Below, piece by piece: positions 17,800 through 26,202 of a stretch of DNA of 45,859 nucleotides. Numbering within the stretch: position 1 is the stretch's first letter; each line of letters opens with the position of its first letter. The stretch is from DATGUP01 sp035301265. GTDB lineage: Bacteria > Bacillota > Bacilli > Bacillales > Amphibacillaceae. Under the pieces are notes generated by a model. It did not search any database and was not told where the DNA came from. It saw only the letters and a list, made by a program, of their open reading frames with translations. Location of the stretch: assembly GCA_035301265.1 (NCBI GenBank), contig DATGUP010000009.1:1-45859 (forward strand), written 5' to 3'. A program made the translations under genes and the position numbers.

Positions 17800-18099
17800 T
17801 TATCGTTTTTCTTTCGCCAATCGTTCTAACACCAACTGATATCCACCGCTGCCGTAATTTATACAACGCCGAACGCGGGAAATGGTGGCGGTCGATGCAT
17901 TCGTTTTTTCGGCAATAGCACTGTATGTATCACCGTTAGCGAGCATTTTAGCTACTTGTAAGCGTTGCGATAGCGAATGAATTTCGTTCATTGTCGCAAT
18001 GTCGTCAAAAAATCGATAACATTCTTCTCGCGTTTCCAGTGACAACATCGCATCGAACAACTCGTCCAACTCTTGTCCGCGCAACTTATCGATTTGCAT
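17800..18099 (-). CDS. yerC: TrpR-related DNA-binding protein YerC
   Basis: A 99-residue protein of the YerC/YecD family with a TrpR-like fold. The helix-turn-helix is seen in YSAIAEKTNASTATISRVRRC (about 58-78). In B. subtilis YerC has been linked to control of histidine genes, but its ligand is not clear to me. Start ATG at 18099 follows GGAGGGG; a TTG directly before it is in frame but less favourably placed. It lies between yerB and pcrB, conserved order. Confidence 0.9.
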   Translation of the reverse strand: MQIDKLRGQELDELFDAMLSLETREECYRFFDDIATMNEIHSLSQRLQVAKMLANGDTYSAIAEKTNASTATISRVRRCINYGSGGYQLVLERLAKEKR

Positions 18100-18121
18100 C
18101 AAAACCCCTCCTGATTTTTCA

Positions 18122-19165
18122 TCAATCGGATATGGTGACAGACTGCTTCATTCCCGGTTCAGTCGGCACAACATTGACCCACGTTTTCCCTGGAACAAAG
18201 CCGACTGGCTCACCATTTTCCATAGGGATAATCCGGCCGTCTTTATTTTGCCACTGGACGTGTCGGGCCTTTCCTCGTTGGATCAAAAAACCGTCCCCAC
18301 CTGATTCCAAGTCGATTTCGCGGCGACCTGCATCATCAATCGTTTGATGGGGGGTTTCGACGATCAATATATTATCCACTTGCACCGGTTCGTTCGTTTG
18401 TCGCTCAACCGTTTTTTCCCGGTTGCTATATCTCGTATAAACGCCGTCGTGTTCATCGTAGGCAAATTCAACCATATTCGCTGGGCTTTCCGAATAGATG
18501 ACTTCCACATGACCAGCGTCATCGCCTGGAATATCAACCCGTTCAGCATCGGTTAAAAATGGCAGCGGCTCATAGTTCATTTCTATAGAATAACCGTTTT
18601 GCTCGGCCACATCGTAAACTTCCGCAAATTGTAAGTAAGAGTTGTGCGGTGCTGCTCGAAAATCAACGCGTTTAAACAAGCGACCATCATTATCATAAAC
18701 GGAACCATTTAAATGCTCAATCCCCCAAGTAGCAATCATATCATCAATAAAGTCCGCCGCACCATGATATACATATAATGCGCCGTACCCGTCCGCCAAA
18801 TTAGCATAATATTCCCGCGCACTGCGGACGGGGCCAACTACATCGGGTTGTTCGCTTTGAAACAGCGCCAGAAAACGGGTGATGCTCCCTTCAGCTAAAA
18901 TCTCAAAAACAATATCGGCCTTGGACAGACCTGACTGCGGTCTCGCTTCTTGATGGTTATTTACCATCACACCGACGATACGATTGTCGGCCGCCCTATC
19001 GGTACCGATTCCTGTCAAAGGATAGATTTCGGGTTCTTTTGATTTTTTCGGCTGTAATTGTTGTTCCTCCGCGTCATTGTTGCTTTGTTCATCCGTCTTA
19101 TCGTTGGTACATGCAGCAAGCAAAATCAATACCAAAACGACAAAATACAACCGCCGTTGTCGCAT
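18122..19165 (-). CDS. yerB: DUF3048 lipoprotein YerB
   Basis: A 347-residue exported lipoprotein: basic start, hydrophobic core and lipobox LLAAC (Cys19), then a Glu/Gln-rich linker and the two-part DUF3048 domain (motifs VMVNNHQEARPQSGLS, GPVRSAREYY and YHGA). The family is widespread in Firmicutes and its biochemical role is not established to my knowledge. The ATG at 19165 is preceded by AGGTGTGG. It lies between yerA and yerC as in B. subtilis. Confidence 0.9.
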   Translation of the reverse strand: MRQRRLYFVVLVLILLAACTNDKTDEQSNNDAEEQQLQPKKSKEPEIYPLTGIGTDRAADNRIVGVMVNNHQEARPQSGLSKADIVFEILAEGSITRFLALFQSEQPDVVGPVRSAREYYANLADGYGALYVYHGAADFIDDMIATWGIEHLNGSVYDNDGRLFKRVDFRAAPHNSYLQFAEVYDVAEQNGYSIEMNYEPLPFLTDAERVDIPGDDAGHVEVIYSESPANMVEFAYDEHDGVYTRYSNREKTVERQTNEPVQVDNILIVETPHQTIDDAGRREIDLESGGDGFLIQRGKARHVQWQNKDGRIIPMENGEPVGFVPGKTWVNVVPTEPGMKQSVTISD

Positions 19166-19206
19166 ATTTCCACACCTTTTTATCAACGTTTGTGTCTTAT
19201 TATACG

Positions 19207-20949
19207 CTATCGCATGATTGCAGGAAAGAGCACCTCTCGTTTTTTAACGTCGATGATACCTTGTTGCGTAATGCGAATGTATGGCAAATGGGTTGCCGAC
19301 AAAAACAAAATGCTGTATACCGGATCATCAAATCGGTAGCCATATGCTTTCAAGAGCTCGCGCAACGTTTTTTCTTTATCGATTAATGTGTGCATATCGC
19401 CTGCAAACATCGCACCGCCAAGTTCAAGCGGCAATTCGAAAACAGTCTCTCCCTGATGCGCCGCCACAATACCTCCACCGAGTGCTTTCATGCGTTGCCA
19501 TGCAATGAGCATGTCGGATTTGCTTTTACCGAGTAAAACGTGATCTCCCGTCGTCGAATACGAACTGACGATAGCGCCTAATTCCTTTGTGAATCCCTTA
19601 ATCGTTGTATTAACGCGCCACTGGCCGTTTTTATCCATCAAGACGAGAAAGGCATCGTCCGTATTTGTCGGCAACGTATCTAAAGTAATATCCGTTTCGA
19701 TCGCATAAGGACGGATGATGACGTCATTCACCATCTCAAGGCCAATCGGGATGGAAAATTGCAGATCGCCTTTATCAAGATCCCAATCGAGTTCAAGCGG
19801 CCCTAATCCATATCGATTCCAATCCATTTTCGTTCGAACCGACTGGTTTTGGTGATCCTTCAGCACCCACTTCCCTTTTGCCAAAACGCTGACAGGATGG
19901 GGGTTGTTTTTTGCCTCAAGTATGTTGATATGAGCATAGCGACCGGGGGCTATACATCCGAGTTGTTCCTGTAGCCCAAAATGTTTAGCCGCATTGATGG
20001 TCGCCATTTGATAAGCATCTTCAAGAGGGACGCCTTTTTCCAACGCTATATCGATACAGATATTCATCAATCCGTGTTTATAAAATGCCGGGGTGGAGCC
20101 GTCTGTTGTCATCGTCATGTTTTCAAATGTTGAACAACCTGCTGCTAAAATGTCTTCCAATAGCTTAGGCAAATCCGGTCTGATGGACGAGTACCTTAAA
20201 CCGACCTGGTAGCCGAGCTGCAGTCTTTTGATAACGTCTTCTCCACTAATCGATTCATGATCGGCATTGACACCAAGTAGTTTCATTTTTGTAAGCGTTT
20301 TCTCAGAAGCTCCAGGTAAATGACCTTCGACAGGTTTTCCGTATCGTTTCGATTCCTGCAACCAGTAAAGCAGACGGTCATCGCCGTCAAGCAAACTCGG
20401 CCAACCTGTCAACTCTCCACCTTGGGCAACGGCTGGATGAACAAGCCATTCTAATACTTCTTCCGTATTGAAGTAAGCCTCTTCATCGGCCAGTGCTGTC
20501 TGGGAATCAAAACGCGCCCACCAGTACATGGATACCGGCAACCGGTTAAACGCATCGAGCAAAGCAAACGCTTTCTCCTTTTCTAATAAAAAAAGCCACA
20601 TGATGTTATCGTTGATTAATGTTGTCGTTCCGTATTTTGCTGCATGAAGTGCTAATTCTTGTGGATTATACAACTGAAACGGGTGGGTATGTGGTTCAAT
20701 ATAACCCGGAACAAGATACCGACCAGAACAATCAACAATTTCCGCTTCCGCTTTGTTTTCCGGCATTTTTGCACCTACATATACGATGCGATCATGGTAA
20801 ATCCATATATGTGCCTGTAGCCATTGCTTTGTATAGGAATTTAAGTACGTGGCATTTTTTAAAATCAAGGTTGGAGAAAGACGTCCATCCATGATAGCCA
20901 CGTGCTTACGCATTTCGCGGTTTCTCCAGTAATACCTGTTTTCCAACAT
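19207..20949 (-). CDS. yerA: Adenine deaminase family protein YerA
   Basis: A 580-residue amidohydrolase of the adenine deaminase family, close to B. subtilis YerA. It probably deaminates adenine or a related amine to the hypoxanthine level. The metal-binding EPHTHPFQLYNP lies near residue 80 and GHLPGASE carries a further His. The usual family motif (DGHVHIESS) is changed as in other YerA proteins, so the substrate is inferred. Start ATG at 20949 follows TTGGAGAG. Its 5' neighbour is purB; in B. subtilis the de novo purine operon ends near yerA. Confidence 0.85.
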   Translation of the reverse strand: MLENRYYWRNREMRKHVAIMDGRLSPTLILKNATYLNSYTKQWLQAHIWIYHDRIVYVGAKMPENKAEAEIVDCSGRYLVPGYIEPHTHPFQLYNPQELALHAAKYGTTTLINDNIMWLFLLEKEKAFALLDAFNRLPVSMYWWARFDSQTALADEEAYFNTEEVLEWLVHPAVAQGGELTGWPSLLDGDDRLLYWLQESKRYGKPVEGHLPGASEKTLTKMKLLGVNADHESISGEDVIKRLQLGYQVGLRYSSIRPDLPKLLEDILAAGCSTFENMTMTTDGSTPAFYKHGLMNICIDIALEKGVPLEDAYQMATINAAKHFGLQEQLGCIAPGRYAHINILEAKNNPHPVSVLAKGKWVLKDHQNQSVRTKMDWNRYGLGPLELDWDLDKGDLQFSIPIGLEMVNDVIIRPYAIETDITLDTLPTNTDDAFLVLMDKNGQWRVNTTIKGFTKELGAIVSSYSTTGDHVLLGKSKSDMLIAWQRMKALGGGIVAAHQGETVFELPLELGGAMFAGDMHTLIDKEKTLRELLKAYGYRFDDPVYSILFLSATHLPYIRITQQGIIDVKKREVLFPAIMR

Positions 20950-21054
20950 ATCCAACTCTCCAATAAATCTGTTTAATTTTATAATATCACAGGATATGCT
21001 TCGATACAGTAAAGTATTGCAAAATGAAAGTGACTTTTTTGTGACGATTGACTA

Positions 21055-21090
21055 ATAAAAAAGACGCACCGTTTAAACAGTGCATCTTTT
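21055..21090 (-). terminator. Terminator after purB
   Basis: AAGACGCACCG (21061-21071) pairs with CAGTGCATCTT (21078-21088, with G-T pairs). A run of six T follows on the minus strand. Confidence 0.85.
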
Positions 21091-21123
21091 CATCCATTTA
21101 CAAAGTTATTTCGTATACATTTA

Positions 21124-22419
21124 TTACATTAAACCGATGCGCGAAAAAATATGGTCGACATTTTTTAAGTGGTACGTATAATCAAAACAAGCGGCGATTT
21201 CTTCTTTTGAAAGTCTATTTGTCACCGCTTCATCGGCTTCGATAAGCTCTTTAAAATGAGTGCCGGTTTCCCACGCCTGCATCGCTTTTGGCTGAACGAT
21301 ATCATACGCGTCCTCCCGCGTCATACCTTTATCAATCAAAGCGAGCAAAACGCGTTGAGAGAAAATGACACCGTGTGTTCGTTCGATGTTTCGTTGCATA
21401 TTTTCCGGATATACCAGCAGCTTTTGCACAATATGACTGAACCGGTTCAACATATAATCGAGCCCGATCGTTACATTGGGTAAAATAATGCGCTCAGCCG
21501 ACGAATGCGAAATATCACGCTCGTGCCAGAGGCTGACATTTTCATACGCCGTTACCATATGCCCCCGTAAAACACGCGCCATCCCAGTCATGTTTTCTGA
21601 ACCGATTGGATTGCGTTTATGCGGCATGGCGGAAGAACCTTTTTGGCCTTTAGCGAAGAACTCCTCAACTTCACGTGTTTCCGTTTTCTGCAAGCCGCGA
21701 ATTTCAGTTGCGAATTTCTCAATCGATGTAGCGATTAATGCAAGCGTGGCGATGTAAGCTGCGTGACGATCGCGCTGCAATGTTTGCGTCGATACAGAAG
21801 CAGGCGTCAGACCGAGCTGCTTGCAAACATATTCTTCAACGAAAGGATCGATGTTAGCATACGTTCCAACGGCTCCTGAAATTTTGCCAAATTCAATGTC
21901 TTTAGCTGCTCGCTCGAATCGTTCGAGATGTCGCTGCATTTCTTCATACCAAAGAGCGAATTTTAACCCAAGCGTTGTTGGTTCGGCATGCACCCCGTGC
22001 GTTCGCCCCATCATGACGGTATGTTTATGTTCGATGGCACGCGTTTTTAAAATATCAAGAAAATGATGCAGATCGCGGCGAAGAATTTCGTTTGCTTGTT
22101 TCAAAAGATATGATAAAGCCGTATCCACAACATCGGTAGACGTTAAGCCGTAATGCACCCACTTTCGCTCCTCGCCTAACGATTCGGAAACACTACGAGT
22201 AAATGCTACCACATCATGGTGTGTTTCTTTTTCAATCTCATGGATGCGGTTAATGCAAAAAGATGCGTTTTGGCGTAACTTTTTGATATCTTCTTTCGGA
22301 ATGACACCGAGTTCGCCCCACGCCTCGCACACTAAAAGCTCCACTTCCAACCAAGCATTGTACTTATTTTCTTCGGTCCAAATCGCGCCCATTTCTTCTC
22401 TCGTATAGCGCTCAATCAT
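21124..22419 (-). CDS. purB: Adenylosuccinate lyase PurB
   Basis: A 431-residue homotetrameric lyase acting twice in purine metabolism: SAICAR to AICAR in de novo synthesis, and adenylosuccinate to AMP in the IMP-to-AMP branch. His141 (GRTHG) and the signature GSSAMPHKRNP (261-271) with the flexible catalytic loop are intact. AGGAGGGAG precedes the ATG. It follows yebE by 28 bases and probably shares its transcript. In B. subtilis purB lies within the 12-gene pur operon; here the flanks are yebE and yerA directly, so the other operon members are missing from both sides. Confidence 0.96.
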   Translation of the reverse strand: MIERYTREEMGAIWTEENKYNAWLEVELLVCEAWGELGVIPKEDIKKLRQNASFCINRIHEIEKETHHDVVAFTRSVSESLGEERKWVHYGLTSTDVVDTALSYLLKQANEILRRDLHHFLDILKTRAIEHKHTVMMGRTHGVHAEPTTLGLKFALWYEEMQRHLERFERAAKDIEFGKISGAVGTYANIDPFVEEYVCKQLGLTPASVSTQTLQRDRHAAYIATLALIATSIEKFATEIRGLQKTETREVEEFFAKGQKGSSAMPHKRNPIGSENMTGMARVLRGHMVTAYENVSLWHERDISHSSAERIILPNVTIGLDYMLNRFSHIVQKLLVYPENMQRNIERTHGVIFSQRVLLALIDKGMTREDAYDIVQPKAMQAWETGTHFKELIEADEAVTNRLSKEEIAACFDYTYHLKNVDHIFSRIGLM

Positions 22420-22447
22420 GGTGCTCCCTCCTAAAAGCGGTAACGAT

Positions 22448-23086
22448 TTATTCAGTGCTATCGTCTCGATCTACGCCTTCGTTCGACGTTTGTTTAGCCA
22501 CCGGCTGCATTGCCGAATCCGCAGATGACTGTTTAGATTTTTTCGGATAAAACAACCGCCCTTTGCGCACTTGTTTAACCCAAAAGCCACCGTGAATGTG
22601 CTTCGGTTCATAAGCGATAATAAATGCTTTTGGATCAATCGTCTTGATCGTTTCATATAACTGCAGTTCATATTTACGCGGCGTTAAAATTTGCATCGCT
22701 AAACGGTCCCCGTCCATGCCATAGGCATACCAGCTTGTGACTCCATATCCTTTTTCTCGAAGTTGGCGGGTGAATTCGATATCCGGATCAGAAGAAATGA
22801 CGTTGACGGTAATATAACCGAGAGCCAATTTTTCCTCGATTTTGCTGCCGACAATCACACCGATGCCAAAACCAACAGCATAGGCGATGATGTTTTGGAT
22901 ATGATTTAAATTTTCCAAAACAAGGCCAAGTCCTAAAACATAAACAATGATCTCAACGGTACTAACTGCCGCTGCCAAATAGCGTCTGCCTTTTAACGTC
23001 AGAATCATGCGTATCGTTGAAAACGTCACATACACAATATTAATGACCAAAATAATGATAACCATTACAAACGCATTGTCAAGCAA
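22448..23086 (-). CDS. yebE: DUF2179/UPF0316 membrane protein YebE
   Basis: A 212-residue protein with three membrane spans in the first 100 residues, followed by a cytoplasmic DUF2179 domain (motifs VNVISSDP, EKGYGVTSWYAYGMDGDR, YEPKHIHGGFWVK). DUF2179 domains occur in YitT-type proteins and may bind small ligands; function unknown. The start is placed at a TTG (23086) six bases after AAGGAAGGAAG. The open frame runs another 40 codons upstream without the family's character and overlaps the end of the MOSC gene, so the longer form is unlikely. Conserved neighbour of purB. Confidence 0.85.
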   Translation of the reverse strand: MLDNAFVMVIIILVINIVYVTFSTIRMILTLKGRRYLAAAVSTVEIIVYVLGLGLVLENLNHIQNIIAYAVGFGIGVIVGSKIEEKLALGYITVNVISSDPDIEFTRQLREKGYGVTSWYAYGMDGDRLAMQILTPRKYELQLYETIKTIDPKAFIIAYEPKHIHGGFWVKQVRKGRLFYPKKSKQSSADSAMQPVAKQTSNEGVDRDDSTE

Positions 23087-23180
23087 AAAAATCTTCCTTC
23101 CTTGTCGATCGGTTGTGTGTAAAAGTCGTCTGACACCCTCATCATTACGATCGATGGTCGAAGTAAACAGGCAATGACGC

Positions 23181-23891
23181 CTATGGTTGATTCGGACCGT
23201 ATACACGTTTATCCGGCGAAGATTCCTGACCGCGTAAACGCTTCTTCAAGGTGCGTTTCCAATTCTCAGATAAAAGCGGGCACGACGCCAACTCATCAGC
23301 TAAGCGCAAATTATCCTTTTCGACGTACATGATTTCATTACAGGCGGCAATTGTCCATTGAGGGTACGGCCGTTCGATCAATTCTAAATCGATTTGCGAT
23401 ATGACATAGCCTTCACGAAGCACACGATAATACCAACCTGTCCTTCCGCTATTTTGAATCCTTAATGCCAGATCAAGCACTTTATATCGACGTGCCGGCC
23501 GCCAGCACGGACGCCTTGGCTGTGACACTTGGATGATGGCATCGCCGAATTTGTACGTATCACCAATGCATACGGAAAACTCATCCATTTCTAAAACAGC
23601 CATATTTTCTCCCATCCCGCCTACATTCATCGTTACATGCGGCAACTCTTTTTTCCAATATGTATAATGTTTAATCGGATAGGCAAAAAGCGCTTTCTCT
23701 GGACCGCCATGATTTTTCTTATCGCCTACTTCATCACCAGAAAGACCGGTTTTTCCGAGCCAGATTTGCCCGTCAATTTCTGATTTGAACATCCCTGTTT
23801 CCCATACCCGTTCCATCGGATCCTTTGCGTTCGGATCCCCTACGCGCTTCACTTTACCGGCAAACAATTTATGGACATAGGGTTCACTCAT
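23181..23891 (-). CDS. MOSC domain protein (YiiM-like)
   Basis: A 236-residue protein with a MOSC (molybdenum cofactor sulfurase C-terminal) domain and the YiiM-type 3-alpha tail. GLSGDEVGDKKNHGGPEKALFAYP and QPRRPCWRPARR include the conserved Cys that holds Mo in the active family members. YiiM enzymes reduce N-hydroxylated bases such as 6-hydroxylaminopurine. The purine neighbourhood fits that role, but this is inference. GGAGGGTGG precedes the ATG at 23891. It is divergent from msrA. Confidence 0.82.
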   Translation of the reverse strand: MSEPYVHKLFAGKVKRVGDPNAKDPMERVWETGMFKSEIDGQIWLGKTGLSGDEVGDKKNHGGPEKALFAYPIKHYTYWKKELPHVTMNVGGMGENMAVLEMDEFSVCIGDTYKFGDAIIQVSQPRRPCWRPARRYKVLDLALRIQNSGRTGWYYRVLREGYVISQIDLELIERPYPQWTIAACNEIMYVEKDNLRLADELASCPLLSENWKRTLKKRLRGQESSPDKRVYGPNQP

Positions 23892-23984
23892 TATGCCACC
23901 CTCCATTTATTATGGTATAATGTTAAGATAACTACACTTCTATTGTACTTGAAAACAATGTTTATTTCACTGGGGGAGAATCCA

Positions 23985-24524
23985 TTGACTGCATATCATA
24001 AAGCAACATTTGCCGGCGGTTGTTTCTGGTGCATGGTCAAACCGTTCGACCAGTGGGAAGGGGTGCATAAGGTGGTTTCAGGCTACACCGGTGGGCATGT
24101 GGAAAATCCGACCTACGAGATGGTCAAAAGCGGCACAACTGGCCATTATGAAGCCGTGGAAATCACCTATGATCCCAACGTCATTTCGTATGAAACGATT
24201 TTGAACATCTACTGGCGGCAAATCGATCCGACCGATGATGGCGGACAGTTTCATGACAGAGGAGACGCATACCGCACGGCCATATTTTATCACGACGACG
24301 AACAGCGCAAACAAGCTGAAGCTTCAAAACGAAAACTTGAACAAAGCGGTCGGTTTTCAAAACCCATTGTCACAAAAATTTTACCTGCTAGCCGATTTTA
24401 CCCAGCTGAAGACTATCATCAAGATTTTTATAAGAAAAATGCGAAAGCATATGAAGCAGACCGGGCTAAATCAGGGCGGGACGAATTTATTGCCAAAACA
24501 TGGGGAACGTCAACGACGCTCTAA
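23985..24524 (+). CDS. msrA: Peptide methionine sulfoxide reductase MsrA
   Basis: A 179-residue enzyme that reduces methionine-S-sulfoxide. The signature GGCFWC (11-16) holds the catalytic Cys13; GYTGGHVENPTYE and the YHQDFY segment complete the active site. I set the start at TTG (23985), six bases after GGGGGAGA, giving the usual length and N-terminus; an ATG at 23958 would place the ribosome site inside the gene. It is a lone plus-strand gene in this part, and no msrB is fused or adjacent. Confidence 0.93.
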   Translation: MTAYHKATFAGGCFWCMVKPFDQWEGVHKVVSGYTGGHVENPTYEMVKSGTTGHYEAVEITYDPNVISYETILNIYWRQIDPTDDGGQFHDRGDAYRTAIFYHDDEQRKQAEASKRKLEQSGRFSKPIVTKILPASRFYPAEDYHQDFYKKNAKAYEADRAKSGRDEFIAKTWGTSTTL

Positions 24525-24535
24525 AATACACCAAA

Positions 24536-24568
24536 CGAGGCATCTAAAACCCGACATGGGATGCCTCG
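24536..24568. terminator. Hairpin between convergent msrA and pbuG
   Basis: CGAGGCATC (24536-24544) pairs with GATGCCTCG (24560-24568). It is followed by only short T stretches on either strand. It probably ends both converging transcripts. Confidence 0.6.
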
Positions 24569-24576
24569 TCTATCCA

Positions 24577-25911
24577 CTAGCTTAAAAATATAAAGTACAG
24601 CACGAACACGATAAACAATGCATACATAACCGGATGAATCTCTTTCGCACGCCCTTTTACGAGCATCGTCAGCGGGTAAAAAATAAAGCCGATGGCAATT
24701 CCAGTAGCGATGCTGTAGGAAAGTGGCATCGTTACAATGGTTAAAAAGGCGGGAACGGCGATTTCAAATTTTTCCCACTCAATATGCTTGAACGACGATG
24801 ACATTAAGACACCAACAATGATGAGAGCTGGGGCGGTGACCTCTGATGTGATAATGTTCAAAAGCGGTGAGAAAAATAGCGAAAGGAGAAAGAATCCCGC
24901 TGCCACAACTGCCGTAAACCCTGACCGACCGCCTGCTGCAACCCCTGCTGTTGACTCGATATATGCCGTCGTTGTCGATGTACCGGCAATCGATCCAAAA
25001 ACAGTTGCTGTTGCATCGGCAAATAAGGCTTTGCCGGCACGCGGCAGCTTATTGTTCTTCATTAAACCCGCTTGATTGGCGACTGCTACAAGCGTACCTG
25101 CCGTATCGAAAAAATCTACAAAGAGAAAAGTCAAAATAACGACGAGCATCTCAACGGTAAAAATATTCTCCAAATGCATAAAAGCTTGACCGAATGTCGG
25201 GGCAAGGCTCGGGACTTTGCCAACGACATCACCCACACGTGTTGGATGATCAATCAAACCGGCTAGCATTCCAACCACAGCAGTTAAAATCATGCCGTAA
25301 AAGATGCCGCCTTTAATACCGAACGTAAGCAAAATAACCGAGATAACGACACCGAAGATCGCTAGCAATACAGACGGTGATGTTAAATCCCCGATGCTGA
25401 CTAATGTATCGGGATTGCCGACGATGATGCCTGCATTTTGGAAACCGATAAAAGCGATATACAACCCGATCCCCGCACCAACAGCCATCTTTAAATTCGG
25501 TGGGATGGCATTGATCACTCTCTCCCGTAAACCTGTCAACGTCAAGCCTATGAAAATAAAACCGGAAACAAAAACACCAGCTAAAGCAGTCTCCCACGGG
25601 ATGCCGTAGCCGAGGACAACCGTGTAAGCAAAGAAAGCGTTCAATCCCATACCAGGAGCCAAGACAATTGGATATCTAGCGACACATCCCATTATCAACG
25701 ATCCAATGGCTGCGGCAATCGCCGTAGCGGTAAACACAGCGCCTTGATCCATACGCGTTATGCCATCAGGCAGATCGTCGACACCGACAAGTGCCAATGT
25801 GGATGGGTTAACAAACAAGATGTATGCCATAGCTAAAAATGTCGTCAGCCCCGCCATAAACTCCGTCCGGTAATCCGTTCCCAATTCTAGAAAACGAAAA
25901 TATTTTTTCAT
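24577..25911 (-). CDS. pbuG: Hypoxanthine/guanine permease PbuG
   Basis: A 444-residue NCS2/AzgA-type permease with about 13 membrane spans that imports hypoxanthine and guanine. GLNAFFAYTVVLGYG and the TGTSTTTAYIESTAG-like segment (GSIAGTSTTTAYIES) are family hallmarks. The ATG at 25911 is set by GGGGGAGG. The open frame continues 22 codons upstream, but those codons are the riboswitch terminator and not protein. Expression is controlled by the guanine riboswitch upstream. Confidence 0.94.
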   Translation of the reverse strand: MKKYFRFLELGTDYRTEFMAGLTTFLAMAYILFVNPSTLALVGVDDLPDGITRMDQGAVFTATAIAAAIGSLIMGCVARYPIVLAPGMGLNAFFAYTVVLGYGIPWETALAGVFVSGFIFIGLTLTGLRERVINAIPPNLKMAVGAGIGLYIAFIGFQNAGIIVGNPDTLVSIGDLTSPSVLLAIFGVVISVILLTFGIKGGIFYGMILTAVVGMLAGLIDHPTRVGDVVGKVPSLAPTFGQAFMHLENIFTVEMLVVILTFLFVDFFDTAGTLVAVANQAGLMKNNKLPRAGKALFADATATVFGSIAGTSTTTAYIESTAGVAAGGRSGFTAVVAAGFFLLSLFFSPLLNIITSEVTAPALIIVGVLMSSSFKHIEWEKFEIAVPAFLTIVTMPLSYSIATGIAIGFIFYPLTMLVKGRAKEIHPVMYALFIVFVLYFIFLS

Positions 25912-25936
25912 TCTGCTTCCTCCCCCTGTTTTTGCT

Positions 25937-25967
25937 AAAAAATAAAAAAGACTGCCCAGGGCAGTCT
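25937..25967 (-). terminator. Riboswitch-controlled terminator before pbuG
   Basis: AGACTGCCC and GGGCAGTCT (25949-25967) form a perfect 9-bp stem with a one-base loop, followed on the minus strand by TTTTTTATTTTTT. It is placed between aptamer and pbuG ribosome site, as an OFF-switch expression platform. Confidence 0.88.
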
Positions 25968-26024
25968 CTTTAAGCAAGAAATAGCATATACAGGGGTAGA
26001 TTCGCGATCATCCCTATTGCTATC

Positions 26025-26096
26025 ACTTGCGTAGTCGGACCATTTACGGTGGTCCGGTAGAAACTTTTGGGCCATATCCCCGAAATTATACGCAAT
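26025..26096 (-). promoter_or_regulatory. Guanine (purine) riboswitch aptamer
   Basis: On the minus strand the P1 arms TTGCGTA and TACGCAA enclose a typical three-way junction: TATAAT, the P2 loop GATATGG, the joining GTTTCTACC, the P3 stem CGGACC/GGTCCG with loop CCGTAAAT, and GACTA before P1. The C in GACTA (the position-74 base) specifies guanine or hypoxanthine over adenine. With ligand bound the downstream terminator should form and shut off pbuG. Confidence 0.95.
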
Positions 26097-26127
26097 GAAT
26101 ATTCTGTTTTTCTTTATTTTTAATGTC

Positions 26128-26156
26128 ATCTTACTATGAAAAAATAGGTATGTCAA
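26128..26156 (-). promoter_or_regulatory. SigA promoter of pbuG
   Basis: TTGACA (26151-26156) and TAAGAT (26128-26133) are 17 bases apart on the minus strand. Transcription would begin about 25 bases before the riboswitch aptamer. Confidence 0.75.
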
Positions 26157-26202
26157 TGCATAAACGAACGATGTTTTATATTTTTGTTTAAATGTTCGTT
26201 TT

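Noticed and set aside
25912..25977. Extension of PbuG by 22 residues
   Set aside because: Those bases are the riboswitch terminator and the ribosome site of the true start at 25911.
26162..26201. AAACGAAC/GTTCGTTT inverted repeat after guaA as a terminator
   Set aside because: Eight A/T-rich pairs, a 24-base loop and no T-run; it may slow polymerase but I would not call it.
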